DNA from: [Clostridium] symbiosum | Lineage (GTDB): Bacteria > Bacillota > Clostridia > Lachnospirales > Lachnospiraceae | DNA length: 64,000 nt | Direction: 5' to 3' | NCBI GenBank assembly: GCA_036419695.1 | Contig: CP143946.1 | Location: 3,156,001-3,220,000 of the forward strand | Shown here: positions 51,425 through 60,373 of the stretch, in pieces | How positions within the stretch are numbered: the stretch's first letter is position 1 | Layout: each line of letters begins with the position of its first letter | Made by a program: the position numbers and the translations under genes | Notes under the pieces: generated by a model | The model's input: the letters and a program-made list of their open reading frames with translations, nothing else | Databases searched by the model: none | What the model was told of the DNA's origin: nothing

Positions 51425-52012
51425 TTACTCTTCGGCCAGTTTCTCTATATAATCCCAGATTTCTTCCCTGCCCTGCTTTGTCTCCGCTGAGAAAGGAATC
51501 ATCAGCACATCGGTTCCGACGTCAAGGCCGACCCTCAGAATTTTCATCTGTTTCTGCAGCTGGCTCCTCTTAATTTTATCGGCCTTTGTCGCAATAATAA
51601 CCGGCTGGTATCCCTGAGAGACAATCCAGTCGTACATCAGCTTATCGTTGGATGACGGCTCATGGCGGATGTCAATCAGAAGGAAAACGCATTTGAGCAT
51701 CTTGGAGCGGTGGAGATAATCCTCAATCATCTTTCCCCACTTCGCCTTTACCTCCACATTGGCTTTTGCATAGCCGTAGCCCGGGAGATCCACATAATAA
51801 AGCGTATCATTGATGTGGTAAAAGTTGATGGTCTGCGTCTTGCCGGGCTGTGCCGAGATACGGGCATAGGATTTGCGGTTCATCAGCGCATTGATCAGCG
51901 AAGATTTTCCCACGTTCGACTTGCCTGCAAAGGCAAACTCCGGCTGTGTATTCTCCGGAAGTTTACTGGTAATGCCGCATACGGTTTCCAGGTTTACATC
52001 TTTTATAATCAT
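51425..52012 (-). CDS. engB: Ribosome-biogenesis GTPase EngB (YsxC/YihA)
   Basis: An essential small GTPase for 50S ribosome assembly. The 195-residue product has G1 GKSNVGKSS (30-38), the switch region YARISAQPGKTQ, G3 VDLPGYG, G4 ATKAD and the family ending. The ATG overlaps the lon stop (ATGA), giving translational coupling. lon-engB adjacency is the usual order in Firmicutes. Confidence 0.97.
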   Translation of the reverse strand: MIIKDVNLETVCGITSKLPENTQPEFAFAGKSNVGKSSLINALMNRKSYARISAQPGKTQTINFYHINDTLYYVDLPGYGYAKANVEVKAKWGKMIEDYLHRSKMLKCVFLLIDIRHEPSSNDKLMYDWIVSQGYQPVIIATKADKIKRSQLQKQMKILRVGLDVGTDVLMIPFSAETKQGREEIWDYIEKLAEE

Positions 52013-54435
52013 GGTTTTCCCTTTCTTTCTGGCTTTACAGCCACGGTGGCCGCCGCCTCGGCCAATGCGGCGGAGGATGCATCCCTTTCCCGGTCTGCCG
52101 CCTCATCCTCAGTACATCCCGCTACAAATGCCTCCCGGATCACATCTTCCATCTCCTTGACGTAGACAATGTCCATCCCTTTTGTGATCTCTTTCGACAG
52201 TTCTTCCACGTCGGGACGGTTCTTGTCCGGCACGAGCACTTTCTCAATGTGGGCCATCTTTGCCGCCAGCAGCTTCTCTTTCAGCCCTCCGATCATGAGG
52301 ACATGGCCCCTGAGGGTAATCTCACCCGTCATCGCAGTTTTAGCCGATACAAGGCGTTCCGTCACGGCCGACAGCATTGCTGTGGCCATCGTGATTCCGG
52401 CCGACGGGCCGTCCTTGGGAACCGCTCCCTCCGGAATGTGGATATGGATATCATGTGTCTCAAAATAGTCTTCCGGAACCCGGTATTTCACCGAAGCCAC
52501 CGAACGGACCCAGGTGAGGGCCGTCTGTGCGGACTCTTTCATCACGTCACCGAGCTGGCCCGTCATCTGCAGATTGCCTTTGCCCGGCATCACATTCACT
52601 TCAATCTGAAGCGTATCTCCCCCGACGCTGGTCCAGGCAAGGCCTCTGACGATTCCCACCTGATCCTCTTCATTCGCGTCCTCATACAGCACCTTTTCAC
52701 GGCCGAGGTATTTCTCCAGGTTTTTATCCGTAATACGGATTGATTTCTTATCCTGTTCCAAAAGTTCCCTCGCCGCCTTACGGCAGATATCGCCGATCCT
52801 TCTCTCCAGGTTTCTCACACCGGCTTCCCTGGTGTAATTGTGGATAATTTTCTCAAGGGCAGGATTGGTGATGGTAAGCTGTGACCTCGTCAGTCCGTTC
52901 TTTTCCATCTGTTTGCGTATCAGATAATTCTTTCCAATATGGAATTTCTCGTTCTCCGTATAGCTGTTGACCTCGATCAGTTCCATACGGTCCAGAAGCG
53001 GCCCCGGGATTGTCTGGGTCGTATTTGCCGTCGCAATAAAGAGCACTTCCGACAGGTTAATCGGCAGCTCAATATAGTGGTCACGGAAATGGATGTTCTG
53101 TTCGCTGTCCAGCACCTCTAAGAGCGCCGAGGAGGTATCTCCCTTATAATCGCTGCTCACCTTGTCGATCTCGTCGAGGAGCATCAGCGGGTTACTTACG
53201 CCCGCCAGCTTGATTCCCTCCACGATTCGGCCCGGCATTGCGCCGACATATGTCTTCCTGTGACCCCGGATCTCGGCCTCATCATGCACGCCGCCGAGAC
53301 TGATGCGGACATATTTCTTGCCCAGCGCCCTGGCTACGGAGCGGGCAATCGACGTCTTGCCGGTTCCCGGAGGACCCACCAGACAGATAATCGGGCTGGT
53401 GCCCTTCTTCGTCAGAATTCTCACCGCCAGATATTCAAGCACCCTCTCCTTGACCTGTGTAAGGCCGTAATGGTCTTCCTCCAGCACCTGCTCAGCAAAC
53501 TTGAGATCCGAATTGTCCTTTGTCACCTTATTCCATGGCAGTTCCAGAACGGTCTCCAGGTAAGTCCTCAGCACGTTGGCATCCTGGCTGCCGGAGGGCA
53601 TTCCCTTAAACCGGTTGATTTCCTTTAAGATGCGGTCCTTGATTTCCTTGTCCGCCTTAATGCTTTTCAGCTGCTTCTTCAGCTCATCCGCATCGGATAT
53701 GGGGTTGTCCTCCCCCAGTTCTTCACGGATCACCCTCATCTGCTCGCGCAGGATATAGTCCTTCTGATTCTTGTCGATTGCCGCCTTTACCTTGGTCTGG
53801 AATTCTTTCTTGACGCGGTAAACCTCGGTCTCGGTGAGCAGCAGCTGAAGCACGGTCTCGTACATGGAGCTTAAATATGTACACTCCAGAATTCTCTGTC
53901 TTGCCTCAAAATCCCATGGAAACTGCACGGCCAGCTGATGAAGAATCTCTTCCAGCCCGGATGCTGAGGTCAGGGACAGAAGAAAATCTTTTCCCGCCGT
54001 CTGGTTGAGTTTTCCGTACTCTTCCAGCTTCTCTTTCACGATCCGAAGCATCGCCTCTTTCTCTATCACATTTAAGTCGTCCTCCATGTCACCGAGAAGC
54101 TCCGCGGTGGCGGTCAGGGTGGAACCGGTGTTATCCAGTTCTAAAAGTTCCGCTTTCTCCAGTCCCTCCACGGTAACGCGGACCATGCCGCCCGGCATCT
54201 TTACCAGCTGCTTTACAAAGCCGACCGTTCCGATATGGAACAAATCCTCCATGTCGGGATTCATCTCTTCCGGCTTCACCTGTGTAATCAGAAGGACCTT
54301 CTGATCGCCCACCATGGCTTTTTCAACGGCTGCAATGGACTTTCCCCTGATAATGTCAAAATTTATCGTCATCTGCGGCAGCACGGTGAGTCCACGCAGT
54401 GCTATCGCAGGAAGTCTCATCTTTTTATCTTCCAT
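52009..54435 (-). CDS. lon: ATP-dependent protease Lon
   Basis: A cytoplasmic AAA+ serine protease for misfolded and regulatory proteins. The 808-residue product has the N-terminal substrate-binding LAN domain (about 8-200), the AAA+ module with Walker A GPPGTGKTS (about 360), Walker B region LMLLDEIDKV, and the protease domain with the Ser-Lys dyad (PKDGPSAGITM and the Lys about 43 residues later). ATG 54435 has CAGGAG 8 nt upstream. The in-frame extension to 54540 lacks a ribosome site and is rejected. Confidence 0.97.
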   Translation of the reverse strand: MEDKKMRLPAIALRGLTVLPQMTINFDIIRGKSIAAVEKAMVGDQKVLLITQVKPEEMNPDMEDLFHIGTVGFVKQLVKMPGGMVRVTVEGLEKAELLELDNTGSTLTATAELLGDMEDDLNVIEKEAMLRIVKEKLEEYGKLNQTAGKDFLLSLTSASGLEEILHQLAVQFPWDFEARQRILECTYLSSMYETVLQLLLTETEVYRVKKEFQTKVKAAIDKNQKDYILREQMRVIREELGEDNPISDADELKKQLKSIKADKEIKDRILKEINRFKGMPSGSQDANVLRTYLETVLELPWNKVTKDNSDLKFAEQVLEEDHYGLTQVKERVLEYLAVRILTKKGTSPIICLVGPPGTGKTSIARSVARALGKKYVRISLGGVHDEAEIRGHRKTYVGAMPGRIVEGIKLAGVSNPLMLLDEIDKVSSDYKGDTSSALLEVLDSEQNIHFRDHYIELPINLSEVLFIATANTTQTIPGPLLDRMELIEVNSYTENEKFHIGKNYLIRKQMEKNGLTRSQLTITNPALEKIIHNYTREAGVRNLERRIGDICRKAARELLEQDKKSIRITDKNLEKYLGREKVLYEDANEEDQVGIVRGLAWTSVGGDTLQIEVNVMPGKGNLQMTGQLGDVMKESAQTALTWVRSVASVKYRVPEDYFETHDIHIHIPEGAVPKDGPSAGITMATAMLSAVTERLVSAKTAMTGEITLRGHVLMIGGLKEKLLAAKMAHIEKVLVPDKNRPDVEELSKEITKGMDIVYVKEMEDVIREAFVAGCTEDEAADRERDASSAALAEAAATVAVKPERKGKP

Positions 54436-54569
54436 TTTAAATCTCCTGTTCTGTACGTCACTTTCGCGGGACAGTATCTCCCGCCCGAATGGATATACAT
54501 TATAACAATAAAGGGATCTGTAAAATGAGAAACACTTCATCTTACAAACCCCTTTCGTTTAGGCGCTAA

Positions 54570-54605
54570 AAGTCCGCGGGAAGCGTACCTTTCATCGCTG
54601 ATGAC
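54570..54605. repeat. R3 short repeat, copy near clpX-lon
   Basis: AAAAGTCCGCGGGAAGCGTA followed by CCTTTCATCG. The same motif, slightly changed, occurs at 56580-56610 (AAAAGCCCGC, AAAGCGTACTTTTCACCG) and more weakly at 30404-30430 and 14616-14640. All copies are intergenic. Confidence 0.5.
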
Positions 54606-54614
54606 AGGCCTTAA

Positions 54615-55916
54615 TCAGGCGATCTCGCCTGTCTTATCCTTTTTTGAACGCCCTGTAAATGACTTACGGGGTACTGTATTCTCCCGGTACACCAGTTCCG
54701 GTTCACTGTTTCCTTCCACCACGTCCTTGGTTATTGTGCAGATTCCAATGCTGGAGTCTGAAGGGATCTCATACATAATATTCATCATGATTGATTCCAT
54801 AATCGAACGCAGTCCTCTGGCCCCCGTCTTTCTCTCTACGGCCAGATGGGCAATCGCACCGAGTGCATCGTCCGTAAATTCCAGCTTCACGCCGTCCAGA
54901 TCGAAGAGCGCCTGATACTGCTTGATAATGGCATTCTTCGGCTTTGAAAGAATCTTGACCAGGGCGTCTTCTGAAAGGGAACTTAAGGAAACCGTAACCG
55001 GCACACGGCCGATAAACTCCGGAATCAGGCCGAACTTTGATAAATCCTGAGGCATAACCTGCTTTAAAAGTTCGTCGATATCCTGGTTCTGTCTGTCCAC
55101 GATCTCCGCATTAAAGCCGATGGAACCGGCCCCCAGACGGTTCTCGATAATCTTCTCGAGGCCGTCAAACGCTCCGCCGCAGATAAAGAGAATGTTCGTC
55201 GTGTCGATCTGTAAAAGCTCCTGCTGAGGATGCTTTCTCCCGCCCTGGGGCGGAACGCTAGCGACCGTACCTTCCAGGATTTTCAGAAGCGCCTGCTGCA
55301 CTCCCTCACCCGAAACGTCTCTTGTAATCGAAACATTTTCTGATTTCTTTGTGATCTTATCAATCTCGTCTATATAGACAATACCGTATTCGGCCTTGCT
55401 GATGTCATAGTCGGCTGACTGGATAATCTTTAACAGAATATTCTCCACATCCTCGCCGACATAACCGGCTTCCGTCAATGTCGTGGCATCTGCGATGGCA
55501 AAAGGGACATTCAGGATTTTGGCAAGTGTCTGCGCCAGATATGTCTTGCCGGAACCGGTTGGTCCAAGCATCAGGATATTACTCTTTTGAAGTTCCACTT
55601 CCTGGCTTCCCTTGGATGTGATTCTTTTGTAATGGTTGTATACCGCTACGGAGAGAACTTTCTTGGCTTCCTCCTGGCCTACGACATACTCATCGAGAAA
55701 TTCCTTGATCTCCTTCGGCTTTAACAGGTTAATCCCGCTGAAGTCCGGACCCTTGTCATTCTGATCAGCAAATTCCTCTTCCAGAATTTCTGCACAAAGT
55801 TCGATGCAGTCGTCACATATATAAACATCATTAGAACCTGCAATCAGTTTTCTGACCTGGTCCTGCGTTTTGCCGCAAAAAGAGCAGCGAATCTTGTCAT
55901 CAGATCTGCCTGGCAT
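54615..55916 (-). CDS. clpX: ATP-dependent Clp protease ATP-binding subunit ClpX
   Basis: An AAA+ unfoldase that feeds ClpP, including SsrA-tagged proteins made by the tmRNA system at the left end of this window. The 433-residue product has the N-terminal C4 zinc domain (CSFCGK at about 12-17, CDDC at about 35-38), Walker A GPTGSGKTYLA, Walker B IVYIDEIDKI, the ClpP-contact loop region IGF and the sensor-2 GARGLRSIMESI. ATG start. It follows clpP by 45 bp. Confidence 0.98.
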   Translation of the reverse strand: MPGRSDDKIRCSFCGKTQDQVRKLIAGSNDVYICDDCIELCAEILEEEFADQNDKGPDFSGINLLKPKEIKEFLDEYVVGQEEAKKVLSVAVYNHYKRITSKGSQEVELQKSNILMLGPTGSGKTYLAQTLAKILNVPFAIADATTLTEAGYVGEDVENILLKIIQSADYDISKAEYGIVYIDEIDKITKKSENVSITRDVSGEGVQQALLKILEGTVASVPPQGGRKHPQQELLQIDTTNILFICGGAFDGLEKIIENRLGAGSIGFNAEIVDRQNQDIDELLKQVMPQDLSKFGLIPEFIGRVPVTVSLSSLSEDALVKILSKPKNAIIKQYQALFDLDGVKLEFTDDALGAIAHLAVERKTGARGLRSIMESIMMNIMYEIPSDSSIGICTITKDVVEGNSEPELVYRENTVPRKSFTGRSKKDKTGEIA

Positions 55917-55961
55917 ATGCCCACCTCAATTCCTTCTATAAAATAATGGCTATGAATGTAA

Positions 55962-56543
55962 TTAGTGGCTTGAAATGACACTGTCAATCAGTCCATACTC
56001 CATTGCCTGCTGTGCTGTCATGTAATTATCTCTGTCGGTATCTCTCTCAATGACTTCATATGGCTGGCCCGTGTTCGCTGCCAGGATTTCGTTCAGTTTT
56101 TTCTTGGTCTGTAAAATCTTCTCCGCCACGATCTGGATTTCCGTAGCCTGACCCTGGGCACCGCCGGACGGCTGATGGATCATAACCTCGGCATTTGGAA
56201 GGGCAAAACGTTTCCCCTTTGCACCGCCTGCCAGGAGGAATGCTCCCATGCTGGCCGCCATGCCGAAACAGATAGTAGAAACATCACACTTGATGTAATT
56301 CATCGTGTCATAAATTGCCAGTCCTGCCGATACGGAACCGCCCGGGCTGTTGATGTAGAGATGAATATCCTTGTTCGGATCTTCAGACTCCAGAAACAGA
56401 AGCTGTGACACGATAAGTCCTGCCGACGCATCGGTAACTTCTTCTCCGAGGAAAATAATCCTCTCTTTTAACAGCCTGGAAAAAATGTCATAGGAACGCT
56501 CTCCCCGGCTGGTGGATTCAATGACATAGGGTACTAAACTCAT
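55962..56543 (-). CDS. clpP: ATP-dependent Clp protease proteolytic subunit ClpP
   Basis: The 193-residue serine peptidase subunit of ClpXP/ClpAP. The catalytic Ser (FGMAASMGAF), His (EVMIHQPSGG) and Asp (ERDTDRDNYM) are all present. ATG 56543 (MSLVPYV) has AGGAGG 7 nt upstream and gives the normal family length. The in-frame start seven codons earlier covers the ribosome site. Confidence 0.98.
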   Translation of the reverse strand: MSLVPYVIESTSRGERSYDIFSRLLKERIIFLGEEVTDASAGLIVSQLLFLESEDPNKDIHLYINSPGGSVSAGLAIYDTMNYIKCDVSTICFGMAASMGAFLLAGGAKGKRFALPNAEVMIHQPSGGAQGQATEIQIVAEKILQTKKKLNEILAANTGQPYEVIERDTDRDNYMTAQQAMEYGLIDSVISSH

Positions 56544-56582
56544 AGAATGCCTCCTGTTCTGCAAAAATGGAAACGATGAAAA

Positions 56583-56638
56583 GCCCGCAAAGCGTACTTT
56601 TCACCGACACCAAACGGTGAAAGGCGCGCAGTGCGGGC
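56583..56638. repeat. Long hairpin between tig and clpP containing the R3 motif
   Basis: GCCCGCA...TTTTCACCG pairs with CGGTGAAA...TGCGGGC along most of 56 bp. On the minus strand CTTTTCATCG follows. It could be an attenuator between tig and clpPX, or a mobile repeat. Confidence 0.6.
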
Positions 56639-56676
56639 CTCCCACCAATTTGCACTTCTTATTCATTATACGGCAA

Positions 56677-57963
56677 TTAAACTAATTTTGCTTCTGAAAC
56701 CAGTAAATCTACTGCTTCCTGAACCTTTAAATCTTCTCTTAACTGCTCTTTTTCCTTCTCGCCCATCAGCTCGTTCAGCTTCTCGGCTTCCATCTGATAG
56801 CTTGTTGCCATCTTTCCAATCTGCTGGTAAACAGCCTCGTCGGAAACTTCGATATTCTCAAGTTCTACAATCTTTTCAAGAACAAGTCTTGTCTTAATTC
56901 TCTTAAGAGCCTGAGGAGTCATCTGGTCGATCAGCTTGTCTGCCGTCATACCTGTATATTTCATGTAATCATTGATATTCAGGCCCTGGCTCTGCAGTCT
57001 GCGCGCATAGTCTTCCACCATACCGCGTGCCTGTGTGTTGATCATTGCCTCCGGGATATCCATCTGGGCATTCTCAACTACCTTATCAATAACACGGTTC
57101 TCGTTCTCAGTAGCTGCTTCTCTATTCTTCTTATCCTGAAGTTTTGCCCTGATATCGTCTTTGTATTCAGCCAGAGTCTCGAAATCTGAAACTTCGCTTG
57201 CAAACTCGTCGTTCAGCTCAGGAAGCTCGGTCATCTTAATCTCTTTGATCGTTACTTCGAACTTAGCCGGCTTGCCTGCTAATTCAGGAGCATGGTACTC
57301 TTCCGGGAAGGTAACTTCGATCTCGCACTTCTCGCCGAGTTTCTTACCGATTAACTGCTCCTCAAATGTATCAATAAAGGAATGGGAGCCAATTGTCAGA
57401 GGATAATCTGTGCCTTCTCCTCCTTCAAATGGAACACCATCGATGAAGCCCTTGAAATCTACAACTGTGTTGTCGCCGTCGGCAACTGGTCTGTCTTCTA
57501 CTGAGATAAGACGTCCGTTCTTATGACGGGCTGCTTCCAGCTCTTCCTCAACATCGCTGTCCGTTACTTCTGCAACGACCTTCTCTACCTCTATTCCTTT
57601 ATACTCGCCTAATGTAACTTCCGGTTTTAAAGCTACGGTTGCTGTATAAATAAAATCTTTTCCTTTTTCGATCTGTGTTACATTGATCTCCGGGGAGGAT
57701 ACGATCTCTTCCTCGCACTCCTCTGCTGCCTTTGGATAAGATGCGTCGATTACTTCATTAGCAGCCTCTTCGTAAAAAATGCCTGCTCCGTACATCTTCT
57801 CGATCATGGCCTGCGGCGCTTTACCTTTTCTAAAACCAGGAATATTGAATTTTCCTTTATTGCGATTGTAAGCAGTTTTGATAGCAGCCTCGAATTCCTC
57901 AGCCGGAACTTCGATCGTAAGCTTAGCCATGTTGTTTTCTAATTTTTCTACCTGTAAACTCAT
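56677..57963 (-). CDS. tig: Trigger factor
   Basis: The ribosome-bound chaperone and peptidyl-prolyl isomerase for nascent chains. The 428-residue product shows the N-terminal ribosome-binding signature (FRKGKAPQAMIEKMYG, residues about 40-55), the FKBP-like domain (about 160-245, DGDNTVVDFKGFIDGVPFEG) and the long helical C-terminal arms. ATG with AAGGAGG 9 nt upstream. It is first in the tig-clpP-clpX-lon-engB cluster. Confidence 0.97.
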   Translation of the reverse strand: MSLQVEKLENNMAKLTIEVPAEEFEAAIKTAYNRNKGKFNIPGFRKGKAPQAMIEKMYGAGIFYEEAANEVIDASYPKAAEECEEEIVSSPEINVTQIEKGKDFIYTATVALKPEVTLGEYKGIEVEKVVAEVTDSDVEEELEAARHKNGRLISVEDRPVADGDNTVVDFKGFIDGVPFEGGEGTDYPLTIGSHSFIDTFEEQLIGKKLGEKCEIEVTFPEEYHAPELAGKPAKFEVTIKEIKMTELPELNDEFASEVSDFETLAEYKDDIRAKLQDKKNREAATENENRVIDKVVENAQMDIPEAMINTQARGMVEDYARRLQSQGLNINDYMKYTGMTADKLIDQMTPQALKRIKTRLVLEKIVELENIEVSDEAVYQQIGKMATSYQMEAEKLNELMGEKEKEQLREDLKVQEAVDLLVSEAKLV

Positions 57964-58082
57964 TATAAGGGGTCCTCCTTGCTTCTATATGTGAACAGCC
58001 ATACCCGTTAGGCGTTACACTTCAAGATAGCATTATATCATATCCCTTCTGTAAATACCAGTCCAAATTGTCAAAAAACCAA

Positions 58083-58136
58083 AGAAAAAACGGGAAAACA
58101 CAAGGGTTTTTCTACTTTTTTCCCCAGTTTTCCCGT
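58083..58136 (-). terminator. Terminator of the DJ-1/PfpI gene
   Basis: Minus strand: ACGGGAAAAC/GTTTTCCCGT with a ~27-nt loop, then TTTTTTC. It is 57 bp after the stop codon. Confidence 0.8.
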
Positions 58137-58192
58137 CCGTTATTCCGTATTGTTTTTCCGGTTCCGGTTCACACCGGATGGATTCTGCATTT

Positions 58193-58747
58193 TCAGACCT
58201 GATCGTATTGTATCGCTGTTTTGACGTGGGAAGCCGTTTTTTCGTCAATCAAAAGGCCTGCCAGTTCCAGTCCCAGATCCAGCGCATACCCGAGGCCCCT
58301 TGCCGTCGTCACGTTGCCGTCGGTCACAACCCCGTCGCCCGTAATCTCGGCTCCGGCCAGCGCACCCTCAAATCCAGGATAGCAGGTGGCCTTCTTCCCT
58401 CTCAGGATTCCAAGTCCCCCCAGGACGCTCGGCCCCGCGCAGATAGCCGCCAGACGGCGTCCTTCCTCATTGGCCGTTACCAGAGCGTCACAAAGCACAC
58501 GGCACTCCGAAAGATGCCTTGTTCCCGGCATTCCGCCCGGCAGAAACAACACATCCGCCTTCTTAAAGTCAATCTCCCCGATTGTGGCGTCCGCCATAAC
58601 CGTAAAACCGTGGGAGCCCGTCACTTCTCTCTTATCACTGATAGACACCAGAGTCACTTTCACACCGGCGCGGACCAGGACGTCCGCCGTTGCCAGACAT
58701 TCCACCTCTTCCAGCCCATCCGCCAAAAACGCATATACTTCCGCCAT
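58193..58747 (-). CDS. DJ-1/PfpI/ThiJ family protein (YajL-like)
   Basis: 184 residues of the glutamine-amidotransferase-like DJ-1 superfamily. The conserved Glu near the N-terminus (EEVECLATADVL) and the nucleophile-elbow Cys in AAICAGPSVLGG, with LFLPGGMPG before them, match the DJ-1/YajL type. Proposed roles are deglycation, glyoxalase III-like or redox chaperone activity. ATG 58747 has GAGGTGG 7 nt upstream; the TTG six codons before is weaker. It lies 26 bp after the DUF975 gene, probably co-transcribed. Confidence 0.92.
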   Translation of the reverse strand: MAEVYAFLADGLEEVECLATADVLVRAGVKVTLVSISDKREVTGSHGFTVMADATIGEIDFKKADVLFLPGGMPGTRHLSECRVLCDALVTANEEGRRLAAICAGPSVLGGLGILRGKKATCYPGFEGALAGAEITGDGVVTDGNVTTARGLGYALDLGLELAGLLIDEKTASHVKTAIQYDQV

Positions 58748-58773
58748 ATCAGCCACCTCTTTCAAATCATTCT

Positions 58774-59604
58774 CTAATACTGGTTGTCATAATAGTTTCC
58801 TTTATCCTGGTTCTGGTTATCATAATAATTGTCCCCGCCGCCCTGATTGTCATAGAACACTTCCGGCTCCGGCACTCCATAGCCGTTGAACGGGAAACCA
58901 TTAATATAACCTCTCAGATGATGATACAGCTCGGCAATAGCCGCCTCCTGGTAAGGAACCACCAGCACTCCGCCGACACAGCAGAGCAGCATTCCCAGCA
59001 AATACCAGCCGATAAACGACAGTTCCAGTAAAAACAGCTGGAAACGGTTTCCATTCATCATATCCTTGGTCACGGCAAAGACGTCCCTGCTGTCCGCCTC
59101 CGGATTCTCCGACAGGATATACGGAATCATCGCATACTCATAACTCTTGTAAATTCCCGGAATTATGAAAAGAAGGGACCAGAGACCCGTAAAAAGATCT
59201 CTCAGGAACATAATCTTCACCACGTTCATATAATGGCCGCATCCAAACACCCAGAACACTTTGCCGATTCCGGCCGACTTAAGGGTCAGACGGCTCTCCA
59301 TAAAGAACCGGTTCTTGCCTACGGTAACAGGGTTACCGATAAACACCTTGAACAGCAGCGCCGCAATTCCCACAATCGCAAAAATTCCCAGCAGCGTAAA
59401 AATTATCATGTGCAGCGTCGCAGGATTGAGCCCCTGAAAACTGTGGTGAATATCCTCCCTATACTCTCTATAAGTATTAACACTGCCACCGCGGCTTGCC
59501 CCGCCGCCTAAAAGCGACCAGATTATCGTTACTGCAAATGCCGACCAATAATAGAGTTTTACTTTAGCCCATCCATTACGTTTCATATCTCCTATTGACC
59601 ACAT
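58774..59604 (-). CDS. DUF975-family integral membrane protein
   Basis: 276 residues with about five to six hydrophobic segments. The GVFAVTK-like region (SRDVFAVTKDMMNGNRFQLF) and IIPGIYKSYEYAMIPYIL are the usual DUF975 signatures. The cytosolic C-terminal ~45 residues are low-complexity with repeats of YYDNQ/DNQ (three copies). The function of the family is unknown. ATG with AGGAGG upstream. Confidence 0.85.
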   Translation of the reverse strand: MWSIGDMKRNGWAKVKLYYWSAFAVTIIWSLLGGGASRGGSVNTYREYREDIHHSFQGLNPATLHMIIFTLLGIFAIVGIAALLFKVFIGNPVTVGKNRFFMESRLTLKSAGIGKVFWVFGCGHYMNVVKIMFLRDLFTGLWSLLFIIPGIYKSYEYAMIPYILSENPEADSRDVFAVTKDMMNGNRFQLFLLELSFIGWYLLGMLLCCVGGVLVVPYQEAAIAELYHHLRGYINGFPFNGYGVPEPEVFYDNQGGGDNYYDNQNQDKGNYYDNQY

Positions 59605-59706
59605 AATATTTCCTCCTTAACCATTCCCGTAAAAAACTTTAACGCAAATTTAGTATAACATATTTTGTCAGAAAGCTATAGGAGAATTTTCAAAATGTGT
59701 GGGTTT

Positions 59707-59799
59707 TGAAAAATGAGGAAGGACTTTGCGGGACTGAAGCCCTATCCAGTCACCCTCACCGCCCGCCTGCCATTCTGCCGTCGGCGTCCTCATTTTTCA
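59707..59799 (+). repeat. R1 element, copy E (short derivative)
   Basis: Terminal repeats TGAAAAATGAGGA (59707-59719) and GGCGTCCTCATTTTTCA (59783-59799) are nearly perfect inverses. Inside are only GCGGGACTGAAGCC (the right inner arm) and the Pro-codon-like CCGCCCGCCTGCCAT block. The left inner arm and the loop are gone, leaving 93 bp. Confidence 0.75.
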
Positions 59800-59810
59800 C
59801 TCTCCCTCAT

Positions 59811-59839
59811 TTGACTTCCCGCCCCCAAACCATTAGAAT
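59811..59839 (+). promoter_or_regulatory. Promoter of the CYTH gene
   Basis: -35 TTGACT (59811-59816), 17-bp spacer, -10 TAGAAT (59834-59839), starting 12 bp after R1 copy E. Confidence 0.75.
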
Positions 59840-59887
59840 GAAATAAATGGTTTTATCTCATACTGATTTTATGAAAGGAAGTCACAC

Positions 59888-60334
59888 ATGGAAATTGAAA
59901 GAAAGTATTTTATAGAAACGCTCCCCTTTGACCCGGAACAGTACCCGTTTCACCAGATTGAACAAGCCTATCTGTGTACGGATCCCGTGGTGCGCGTGCG
60001 CCGCGAGGACGACATGTTTTATCTGACCTACAAGTCCAGAGGGCGGATGGTGCGGGAGGAATATAATCTTCCCCTGACAGAGAATGCTTATCTCCACCTG
60101 CTCGAAAAAGCCGACGGCCGCGTCCTGACAAAAAGGCGCTATTTGATCCCCATCGAGGGGACAAAGCTCACCATTGAACTCGATATCTTCAGCGGAGCCT
60201 ATGAAGGGCTTGTGCTGGCCGAGGTGGAGTTCACGACGGAGGAGGAAGCCAATGCATTTACACCACCCGCGTGGTTCACAAGGGATGTCACTTTTACGGG
60301 GGAATATCAGAACAGCAGACTCTCGGCGCTGTAA
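59888..60334 (+). CDS. CYTH-domain protein
   Basis: 148 residues. It begins with the family hallmark ExExK form (MEIERKYF) and continues as an antiparallel tunnel of strands with alternating charged residues (VVRVRREDDMFYLTYKS, LTKRRYLIPIEG, LTIELDIFSG, LVLAEVEF). CYTH enzymes act on triphosphates (tripolyphosphatase, thiamine triphosphatase, adenylyl cyclase class IV); the activity here cannot be told. ATG with AAAGGAAG upstream. Single gene. Confidence 0.87.
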   Translation: MEIERKYFIETLPFDPEQYPFHQIEQAYLCTDPVVRVRREDDMFYLTYKSRGRMVREEYNLPLTENAYLHLLEKADGRVLTKRRYLIPIEGTKLTIELDIFSGAYEGLVLAEVEFTTEEEANAFTPPAWFTRDVTFTGEYQNSRLSAL

Positions 60335-60373
60335 ACAGCCGGCATTCCGGGGCCGCAGTTCTGCCGTCTCCTC

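Noticed and set aside
54436..54540. 35-residue N-terminal extension of Lon
   Set aside because: The extension is not seen in Lon proteins and covers the ribosome site of the ATG at 54435.
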